DNA of 48,882 nucleotides, taken from assembly GCA_910585765.1 (NCBI GenBank), contig CAJUES010000025.1, forward strand, positions 1-48,882, given 5' to 3'. A model generated the notes under the pieces. It had not been told where the DNA came from. It did no database searches and saw only the letters and a list, made by a program, of their open reading frames with translations. Position 1 is the first letter of the stretch, and each line of letters begins with the position of its first letter. Positions 42,426 through 48,882 of this stretch are shown here, piece after piece. Source of the stretch: an uncultured Lachnospiraceae bacterium. Lineage in GTDB: Bacteria; Bacillota; Clostridia; Lachnospirales; Lachnospiraceae. Made by a program: the position numbers and the translations under genes.

Positions 42426-42782
42426 ATGAAAGGATCTATGAATACCCACATGGGTAATATCTATATTGATCCTGAGGTTATCGCCCAATATGCGGGGAGT
42501 GTCGCTGTCGAATGTTTCGGCATCGTCGGGATGGCCTCAGTAAACGTGAAGGACGGTCTGGTGAAGCTTCTCATGAAGGAGAGCATCACACATGGAATAT
42601 CGGTAAACATCGTAAACAATAAATTGATTCTTGATTTTCACGTTATCGTGGCGTACGGTGTGAGTATCATCACTGTATGCGACAATCTGATTAACAATGT
42701 AAAATACAAAGTTGAAAATTTCACAGGTCTCGAAATCGAAAAGATCAACATCTTTGTTGAGGGCGTTCGAGTGATTGATTAA
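42426..42782 (+). CDS. Asp23/Gls24 family protein (YloU-like)
   Basis: A 118-residue protein with the Asp23 fold: GNIYIDPEVIAQYAGSVAVE, CFGIVGMASVNVKDG, HVIVAYGVSIITVCDNLINN and IEKINIFVEGVRV. The family is associated with envelope homeostasis. Start 42426 has AAAAGGAGG; an in-frame ATG at 42315 adds a hydrophobic stretch and lacks a site. It lies 14 bases before the DAK2-type gene, the conserved yloU-yloV pair. Confidence 0.92.
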   Translation: MKGSMNTHMGNIYIDPEVIAQYAGSVAVECFGIVGMASVNVKDGLVKLLMKESITHGISVNIVNNKLILDFHVIVAYGVSIITVCDNLINNVKYKVENFTGLEIEKINIFVEGVRVID

Positions 42783-42796
42783 GGAGGATTTCTGAA

Positions 42797-44503
42797 GTGG
42801 GATTAAATGTAATCGATGCGAAAATGCTTTCAAAGATGTTTCTCGCTGGAGCAAAAAATTTGGAGCATAAAAAAGAATGGATCAACGAGCTGAACGTCTT
42901 TCCTGTTCCGGATGGCGATACCGGCACGAACATGTCTATGACGATCATGTCGGCTGCCAGGGAAGTCGCAGCCATAGCAGAACCGGATATGGTATCTCTC
43001 GCAAAAGCGATCTCATCGGGCTCCCTCAGAGGGGCGCGGGGCAACTCGGGCGTTATCCTGTCACAGCTTTTCAGAGGATTTACAAAAGTCATCAAGGAAT
43101 ACGATGAGATCAACGCAGCGATCCTCGCCTCCGCCTGCGACAAGGCTGTGGAGACGGCGTACAAGGCTGTCATGAAGCCAAAGGAGGGTACGATCCTCAC
43201 GGTTGCAAAAGGTGCGGCAAAGAGGGCAAACGATCTCGCAATGGCAGGCGAGAAGGATCTCGAAGTGTTTATCGGCGAAGTCATCAAGGAGGCGGAAGCT
43301 GTCCTTGCGCAGACCCCCGAGATGCTTCCGGTGCTGAAACAGGCTGGTGTGGTCGATTCCGGCGGTCAGGGACTTGTGGAGGTGCTCAAGGGCGCTCATG
43401 AGGCATTTCTCGGCAAGGAGCTCGATCTTTCTCTCGATGTAGATACGGTGTCCAAAGCAAGCGCAATGCCTTCCAATATCGAGGCGCAGGCAAATGCCGA
43501 GATCAAGTTCTGCTACTGCACACAGTTTTTGATCATGCTCAACAAACCCTTTAATATCAAACAGGAGATGGACTTCAAGGATTATCTCTCGTCGATCGGC
43601 GATTCGATCGTCGTTGTGGCGGACGACGAGATCGTCAAGGTTCATGTGCACACAAATGATCCGGGCCTTGCGATGCAGAAGGCACTGCGGTACGGTTCGC
43701 TCACCACGATCATCATCGAGAATATGCGTCTCGAGCGCGATGAAAAGGTTTCCGACATGATGGAGAAGCAGATGCAGAGCACGGAGCTCCCGGACAGATC
43801 CACGCCGGATCCCGAGAGCGGTGAGACAAGTTCACCCGAGCACAAGGACACGGGATTTATCGCTGTCTCCATCGGTGAGGGCATGAATGAGATATTCCGC
43901 TCGCTCGGCGTCGACTATATCATAGAGGGCGGTCAGACGATGAACCCGAGCACCGAGGATATGCTCAATGCCATCGAGAAGATCAATGCGGATAATATCT
44001 TCATATTTCCGAATAATAAAAACATTATCCTCGCGGCAAATCAGGCAAAGCAGCTGACGACTGACAAAAACATCATCGTGATTCCCACCAAAACAGTTCC
44101 GCAGGGCATCACGGCGATCATCAACTATGTCCCGGATATCTCGGTCCAGGAGAATGAGGCTGTCATGGCGGAGGAAGTACAGCGTGTCGCGACCGGGCAG
44201 GTGACATATGCCGTGAGAGACACGATGATCGACGACAAAGAGATCCACGAGGGCGACTTTATGGGGATCGGTGACAAGGGCATCTTGTCAGTGGGCACCG
44301 ATCTGCACGAGGTTGCGTTCCAGATGGTAAAAGAGATGATGTCGGACGAGTATGAACTGATCAGTATCTATTACGGTGATATCATCAAGGAGGAACAGGC
44401 ACAGAAGCTGGCGGACATGATCCGGGCGGAGTTTGGCAGCTGCGATATAGAACTCCAGTTTGGCGGACAGCCGATCTACTCCTACATCATCTCGGCAGAG
44501 TAA
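42797..44503 (+). CDS. DAK2 domain fatty acid kinase FakA-like (YloV)
   Basis: A 568-residue protein. The N-terminal DAK2 (DhaL-like) nucleotide domain has NVFPVPDGDTGTNMSMT and SGSLRGARGNSGVILSQLFR; the middle and C-terminal parts (GEGMNEIFRSLGVDYIIEGG, FPNNKNIILAANQAKQLT) are the FakA-type extension. In Staphylococcus FakA phosphorylates fatty acids held by FakB (DegV) proteins. A DegV gene is located 2.3 kb downstream, which may be its partner. The start is GTG 42797 with AAGGAGG upstream. Confidence 0.9.
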   Translation: MGLNVIDAKMLSKMFLAGAKNLEHKKEWINELNVFPVPDGDTGTNMSMTIMSAAREVAAIAEPDMVSLAKAISSGSLRGARGNSGVILSQLFRGFTKVIKEYDEINAAILASACDKAVETAYKAVMKPKEGTILTVAKGAAKRANDLAMAGEKDLEVFIGEVIKEAEAVLAQTPEMLPVLKQAGVVDSGGQGLVEVLKGAHEAFLGKELDLSLDVDTVSKASAMPSNIEAQANAEIKFCYCTQFLIMLNKPFNIKQEMDFKDYLSSIGDSIVVVADDEIVKVHVHTNDPGLAMQKALRYGSLTTIIIENMRLERDEKVSDMMEKQMQSTELPDRSTPDPESGETSSPEHKDTGFIAVSIGEGMNEIFRSLGVDYIIEGGQTMNPSTEDMLNAIEKINADNIFIFPNNKNIILAANQAKQLTTDKNIIVIPTKTVPQGITAIINYVPDISVQENEAVMAEEVQRVATGQVTYAVRDTMIDDKEIHEGDFMGIGDKGILSVGTDLHEVAFQMVKEMMSDEYELISIYYGDIIKEEQAQKLADMIRAEFGSCDIELQFGGQPIYSYIISAE

Positions 44504-44589
44504 AAAGCAAACGTGTCGTCCGCCCGCAGACAGATCGTGTCAGGGACGGATGCGGCGAAAACAGTATCAGACAAAGAGAAGAGAAGATT

Positions 44590-46680
44590 ATGTATTTGAA
44601 TGATCCGATTACAGCGCTCAAAGGGATCGGCGAAAAGACTGCGGCTTTGTATCACAAGTTAAATATTTTCACAGTCAATGACCTGATCAGACATTATCCC
44701 AGGGACTATGAGGAGTGGCGCGATACTGTAAAAATTGGGGAACTGAGGGCAAATCAGGTGCATGCGGTGCGTGCCATGGTCATCAGCGCTCCCCAGACTG
44801 TACATATAAGGAAAAATATGACGATCACGACCCTGCGCGTCAAGGACGACAGCGGTGCCTGCGACATCACATACTTTAATATGCCTTATATCAAAAACAG
44901 CATCCAGCCTGGCAGACAGTATATTTTTCGCGGGCGCGTGATGTTAAAAAACAACCGTATGACCATTGACCAGCCCAAGATCGTCAGTCCGCACGAGTTC
45001 GCCCAAAATGTGAACCGGCTTTCTCCGATCTATCCGACCACGAAAGGACTCACGATCGCCGCGATCACCAAGACGGTCCGCGCCGCGATCGATGCCCTGG
45101 ACTTTGCAGAGGACTACATACCTGAATCTATGCGCGTGGAATATGGGCTTCCGGGCTTAAAGGACGCCCAGTCAGGAATTCATTTCCCGACCGACCGGGA
45201 GGCGATGCTTGCCTGCAGGAAGCGGGTTGTATTCGAAGAATTTCTGTTCTTTATCGTGTCCGTCCTGTTTCTGAAGGACATGGCGACACAGGAGATCAAT
45301 GATGCGCCGATGATGCGGATCGATGCCTGCCAGGATTTGATCGACCAGCTTCCCTATGAGCTCACGAATGCACAGAAAAAGGTATGGGCTCAGATCGAGG
45401 AGGATCTGTGTTCGACCCATCTCATGAACCGGTTGATCCAGGGCGATGTCGGTTCCGGCAAGACGATCGTGGCGATCCTTGCGATGTTTATGTGCGTGAT
45501 GAACCATCATCAGGCTGCATTTATGGCACCTACGGAGGTGCTCGCCAAACAGCACTATGAGTCGATCACAAAATTGACCGAAACGTATGGACTGCCTTTT
45601 AAACCGGTCTTGTTGACCGGTTCTTTGACGGCAAAGGAGAAGCGCAGGGCGAAGGAAGGGATCGTCCTTGGCACCTGCAATGTCATTGTCGGGACACAGG
45701 CGCTGCTGCAGGACGATGTTGATTTTTACGATCTGCGCCTGGTCATCACGGATGAACAGCACCGTTTTGGCGTCAAGCAGCGCGAGACGTTTGCCCAGAA
45801 GGGCATACAACCGCACATTCTCGTCATGAGCGCCACGCCGATCCCCAGAACGCTTGCCCTTATCCTATACGGGGATCTGGACATATCCGTGATGGATGAG
45901 CTGCCGGCAAACAGGCTTCCCATCAAGAACTGTGTCGTCAACACAGATTTCAGGAAAAAGGCATACGAGTTCATCGCAAAGGAAGTGGCAAACGGCAGAC
46001 AAGCTTATGTGATCTGTCCCATGGTGGAGGCAAACGAGGAGATCATGGGCGACCAGCCGGTTCTTGAGAATGTTGTAGAATACACGGAAAAGCTCAAAAA
46101 AGCGCTGCCAGATACCGTGCGGGTGGAGTACCTCCACGGGCAGATGAATCCAAAGGCAAAAAACTACGTGATGGAAGAGTACGCAGCACACCACATCGAT
46201 GTGCTGGTATCCACCACGGTGATCGAGGTCGGCATCAATGTGCCAAATGCCACTGTGATGCTCGTCGAGAACGCAGAGCGTTTCGGGCTGGCGCAGCTCC
46301 ATCAGCTCCGCGGGCGCGTCGGGCGCGGCAAAGAACAGTCCTACTGTATCTTTATCACGACGTCAAACCAGAATGACACGCTGGAGAGACTGCAGGTGCT
46401 GAACAAGTCAAACGACGGCTTTTTCATCTCATCGGAGGACATGAGGCTGCGCGGTCCCGGTGATCTGTTCGGCATCCGGCAGAGTGGTCAGTTTCAGTTC
46501 CAGCTGGGCGATATTTATCAGGATGCCGCGATCCTGCAGGAGGCACAGCGCTGCGCCGAAAGACTGTATGATGCCTGTCTCCACGATGGCGCAGCTGAGG
46601 ACGAAAGCAGTGAATATCATGCCTTTTGGAAACACTATGAGGAGAATACTGCCGCCAATTTTGATTTTATCAATATCTGA
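44590..46680 (+). CDS. recG: ATP-dependent DNA helicase RecG
   Basis: A 696-residue helicase of usual length. The wedge/OB domain covers residues 1-230 (LKGIGEKTAALYHKLNI, PIYPTTKGL); the helicase core has Walker A GDVGSGKT, DEQH (VITDEQHRFGVKQRE), MSATPIPRTL, and the late motifs TTVIEVGINVPNA and QLRGRVGRGKEQSYC. RecG regresses stalled forks and processes branched DNA. AGAGAAGAGAAG precedes the start; 86 bases with no clear promoter separate it from the FakA-like gene. Confidence 0.97.
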   Translation: MYLNDPITALKGIGEKTAALYHKLNIFTVNDLIRHYPRDYEEWRDTVKIGELRANQVHAVRAMVISAPQTVHIRKNMTITTLRVKDDSGACDITYFNMPYIKNSIQPGRQYIFRGRVMLKNNRMTIDQPKIVSPHEFAQNVNRLSPIYPTTKGLTIAAITKTVRAAIDALDFAEDYIPESMRVEYGLPGLKDAQSGIHFPTDREAMLACRKRVVFEEFLFFIVSVLFLKDMATQEINDAPMMRIDACQDLIDQLPYELTNAQKKVWAQIEEDLCSTHLMNRLIQGDVGSGKTIVAILAMFMCVMNHHQAAFMAPTEVLAKQHYESITKLTETYGLPFKPVLLTGSLTAKEKRRAKEGIVLGTCNVIVGTQALLQDDVDFYDLRLVITDEQHRFGVKQRETFAQKGIQPHILVMSATPIPRTLALILYGDLDISVMDELPANRLPIKNCVVNTDFRKKAYEFIAKEVANGRQAYVICPMVEANEEIMGDQPVLENVVEYTEKLKKALPDTVRVEYLHGQMNPKAKNYVMEEYAAHHIDVLVSTTVIEVGINVPNATVMLVENAERFGLAQLHQLRGRVGRGKEQSYCIFITTSNQNDTLERLQVLNKSNDGFFISSEDMRLRGPGDLFGIRQSGQFQFQLGDIYQDAAILQEAQRCAERLYDACLHDGAAEDESSEYHAFWKHYEENTAANFDFINI

Positions 46681-46712
46681 CTAAGATCCATATCACACAG
46701 ATGATAAAAATT

Positions 46713-46741
46713 TTTTCAAACGTACACCGGGGCAGTATAAA
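46713..46741 (+). promoter_or_regulatory. Possible promoter of the DegV gene
   Basis: TTTTCA (46713-46718), 17-base spacer, TATAAA (46736-46741), about 57 bases before the start codon. Confidence 0.45.
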
Positions 46742-46797
46742 ACAATTACATAGGCTCTCGGAGTCTATTTACATGAATTATAGGGAGAGAGAAGGAT

Positions 46798-47667
46798 ATG
46801 TCGAAAATAGCAATCGTTACGGATAGTAACAGTGGTATTACACAGGATCAGGCAAAGGAGATCGGCATCCGTGTGCTGCCGATGCCCTTCATGATCGACG
46901 GGGAGACCTATTATGAGGAAATCACACTCAGCCAGGCGGAATTTTATCAGAAACTAGCCCAGAATGCAGATATTTCCACCTCGCAGCCATCGCCGGAGTC
47001 CATCACACAGCTTTGGGATTCGCTCCTCGAAGACAACGATGAGATCGTCCATATCCCGATGTCCAGCGGACTGAGCGGTTCCTGCCAGACGGCGGTCATG
47101 CTGGCGCAGGACTACGACGGCAGAGTCCATGTTGTCAATAACCAGCGGATCTCTGTCACACAGAAACAATCCGTTTTCGACGCACTGGAACTCGTCAAGG
47201 AGGGGAAGAGCGGCGGTGAGATCAGGGACATACTAGAGGCGGATAAGTTTAACTCCAGCATCTACATCATGATCGATACACTGTATTATCTGAAAAAGGG
47301 CGGACGCATCACGCCTGCTGCCGCGGCGCTCGGAACGCTGCTGCGGTTAAAGCCGGTTCTCCAGATCCAGGGCGAGAAACTCGATGCATTCGCCAAAGCA
47401 AGGACAGTGACACAGGCAAAATCCATCATGATCAATGCGATCAAGAGCGATATCGAGAAGCGCTTTGGCGGTCTCACACCGGACAATCAGATCTATCTGG
47501 CGCTCGCACACACGCAGAACGAGGAAGCTGTGAAGGTATTTAAGGACGAGATACAGGCACAGTTCCCAGATTATCCGATCATCGCAGTTGATCCGCTGTC
47601 GCTGAGCGTCTCCTGCCATATCGGACCGGGTTCGCTGGCGGTGACGTGCTGCAAGAAACTGCGCTAG
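46798..47667 (+). CDS. DegV family fatty-acid-binding protein (FakB-like)
   Basis: A 289-residue protein. KIAIVTDSNSGITQDQAKEI, FMIDGETYYE, STSQPSPESI, IPMSSGLSGSCQTA, MIDTLYYLKKGGRI and the C-terminal IAVDPLSLSVSCHIGPGSLA are all typical of DegV proteins, which hold a fatty acid for transfer. The FakA-like kinase upstream could phosphorylate the bound fatty acid, an inference from the Staphylococcus system. AGGGAGAGAGAAGG precedes the ATG. Confidence 0.93.
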   Translation: MSKIAIVTDSNSGITQDQAKEIGIRVLPMPFMIDGETYYEEITLSQAEFYQKLAQNADISTSQPSPESITQLWDSLLEDNDEIVHIPMSSGLSGSCQTAVMLAQDYDGRVHVVNNQRISVTQKQSVFDALELVKEGKSGGEIRDILEADKFNSSIYIMIDTLYYLKKGGRITPAAAALGTLLRLKPVLQIQGEKLDAFAKARTVTQAKSIMINAIKSDIEKRFGGLTPDNQIYLALAHTQNEEAVKVFKDEIQAQFPDYPIIAVDPLSLSVSCHIGPGSLAVTCCKKLR

Positions 47668-47703
47668 AGCATCTTTCAAACACGCTTCGGAATGAGAGAA
47701 AGA

Positions 47704-47738
47704 CACAAAAAAAGGAAACGGATATGTTTCCTTTTTTT
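47704..47738. terminator. Bidirectional terminator between degV and pta
   Basis: AAAAAAAGGAAAC pairs perfectly with GTTTCCTTTTTTT around GGATAT, serving both convergent genes. Confidence 0.9.
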
Positions 47739-47763
47739 GTGCGTGCGCCTGCAGAGACTGATC

Positions 47764-48750
47764 TTAAACAAGCGCGGCAGTGATGATCGCCATGGAGTAC
47801 ACCTCAATCGCGTTGCAGCCGCGGGAGAGGTCGTTGACAGGTCTGTTCAGCCCGAGAAGTATCGGGCCATACGCCTCGAAATTACCCATTCTCTGCGCGA
47901 TCTTGTAGCCCATGTTTCCGGAGCTGAGATCCGGGAAGATGAACGTGTTGGCATGGCCTGCAACAGCGGACTTGGGGCATTTGGTGCGGGCAACACGCGG
48001 TGACACGGCGGCGTCAAACTGGAGTTCGCCCTCGATCGGCGTGAGCGGAAATTTTACCTTTGCCTTCGCAGCCGCGTTGCGCATCTTCTCCACGTCGGGA
48101 CCCTTGCCGGATCCGAGTGTGGAGTAACTCAGAAATGCAACCTTCGGGTCCACACCGAATATTTTTGCACACTCGATCGTCTCACCGCAGATCTCGACAA
48201 GCTCATCCTCTGTCGGATTGATGTTGATCGCGCAGTCGCTCATGGCGAGCACCTCGTTCTCACCTGTCGCACCGGGACGCACGAGGATGAAGCACGATGA
48301 CACGATATTGTTGCCGGGCTTTGTCTTGATGATCTGAAGGGCAGGGCGCACGGTGTCGGCTGTCGAGTAGGTCGCTCCGCCGAGCAGAGAGTCCGCAATG
48401 CCCATCTCCACAAGCATGGTGCCAAAATAATTCGGCTGTGTCAGCGTCTTTCTCGCCTCCTCCTGCGTCATGCCTTTGCCCTTGCGCAGCTCGCAGAAAC
48501 GCTCGACCATCTCATCCATCTTGTCATAGTTGTTGCTGTCTATGATCTGTGCGCCGCGGATGTTGTAGCCTGCTTCCTCGGCAGCGTTCAGTACCGCCTC
48601 CTCATTGCCGACAAGAATCGGATGGAGGAAGCTGCTTGCCAGAAGACGGGAAGCAGCCTCAAGAATACGCGGGTCCGTACCCTCCGTGAACACGATCGTC
48701 TTCGGGTTCTTTTTGAGTTGCTGAATCATGGTACCAAATCCATACATCAT
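47764..48750 (-). CDS. pta: Phosphate acetyltransferase
   Basis: A 328-residue protein on the minus strand. KTIVFTEGTDPRILEAASRL, LGGATYSTADTVRPALQIIK, SSCFILVRP, AMSDCAININPTEDELVEI and SRGCNAIEVYSMAI are family hallmarks. It converts acetyl-CoA and phosphate to acetyl phosphate in fermentative acetate formation. Length equals the short single-domain class. AAGGAAGG precedes the ATG at 48750. No acetate kinase gene is visible downstream (left), where a terminator lies at once. Confidence 0.96.
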   Translation of the reverse strand: MMYGFGTMIQQLKKNPKTIVFTEGTDPRILEAASRLLASSFLHPILVGNEEAVLNAAEEAGYNIRGAQIIDSNNYDKMDEMVERFCELRKGKGMTQEEARKTLTQPNYFGTMLVEMGIADSLLGGATYSTADTVRPALQIIKTKPGNNIVSSCFILVRPGATGENEVLAMSDCAININPTEDELVEICGETIECAKIFGVDPKVAFLSYSTLGSGKGPDVEKMRNAAAKAKVKFPLTPIEGELQFDAAVSPRVARTKCPKSAVAGHANTFIFPDLSSGNMGYKIAQRMGNFEAYGPILLGLNRPVNDLSRGCNAIEVYSMAIITAALV

Positions 48751-48834
48751 TTTTATCCTTCCTTTTCCTTATAATATAGTTTTGCAGCCTGTCCATGAAA
48801 GCGTTTACATCATGATGTTTCAAGGGCTCGCTTA

Positions 48835-48882
48835 AGATCGGAAGAGCACACGTCTGAACTCCAGTCACACAAACATCTCGTA
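48835..48882 (+). other. Illumina TruSeq index adapter (artefact)
   Basis: AGATCGGAAGAGCACACGTC and on to CCAGTCAC, then a 6-base index ACAAAC (48869-48874), then ATCTCGTA. This is the indexed TruSeq adapter. On the minus strand it can be translated as MTGVQTCALPI, a well-known artefact peptide in databases. Confidence 0.99.

Noticed and set aside
48659..48868. Minus-strand frame starting MTGVQTCALPI
   Set aside because: Its first residues are translated from sequencing adapter; the rest is antisense upstream region of pta.
1..48882. Search by eye for tRNA, rRNA, T-box and CRISPR signals
   Set aside because: No tRNA T-loop with matching acceptor arms, no rRNA, no repeat-spacer array and no T-box consensus was recognised; a covariance-model scan would be needed to be sure.

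Overview
The window looks like one assembled contig from a Gram-positive, low-to-mid GC, anaerobic Firmicute, most likely a spore-forming gut Clostridia member of the Lachnospiraceae type. This rests on gene content and order: rpmB divergent from an Asp23/Gls24 gene, a DAK/FakA-type kinase and recG; ruvA-ruvB-zapA-U32 peptidase; a GerW/YtfJ sporulation protein next to a DUF2953 protein; BlaI/BlaR1; a fused SEDS-PBP; TnpV; and a Nif11-type peptide. The species cannot be named from the sequence. Both ends carry Illumina TruSeq adapter (1-42 and 48835-48882), so the outermost bases are artefact.

Layout. 100-1574: DinB-like gene and DUF1848 gene. 1706-6441: an ABC exporter, a 0.5 kb leader region with a strong promoter, a 12-codon ORF and several hairpins, then an ABC-2 exporter operon (ATPase plus two permeases). 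6551-9949: a MutS2-like ATPase without Smr domain and an ECF sigma/anti-sigma pair. 9977-13946: a decayed zone with pieces of ABC exporters, a truncated MerR gene and a tandem array of Rpn (PD-(D/E)XK) genes, one intact. 14242-20629: BlaI/BlaR1-type sensing pair with a palindromic operator, lipoproteins, a PH-like protein, YdcF and HdeD-like membrane proteins. 20851-25985: accessory and decayed zone with an interrupted tnpV, a TipAS-type MerR regulator, an XRE regulator, then a broken RiPP cluster (NHLM-type ABC fragment, intact Nif11-leader peptide, truncated radical SAM maturase), a sigma-factor fragment and scrambled lipoprotein fragments.

From 26148 to the right end the window is orderly core genome: ilvB, two different ilvN genes and ilvC for branched-chain amino acids; ruvAB for Holliday junctions; zapA, a U32 peptidase and a SEDS-PBP fusion for cell division or wall synthesis; a CheX-like/CheY-like pair; a NUDIX hydrolase; DUF2953 and GerW; a coiled-coil J-domain protein; rpmB; Asp23, FakA-like kinase, recG, DegV; and pta on the minus strand.

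The points most worth following are the Nif11/radical-SAM RiPP remnant with an intact precursor, a structured motif attached to the 3' side of three different terminators, the apparently orphaned attenuator-like leader at 3.3-3.7 kb, and the rearranged Rpn array. No rRNA, tRNA or CRISPR array was recognised.
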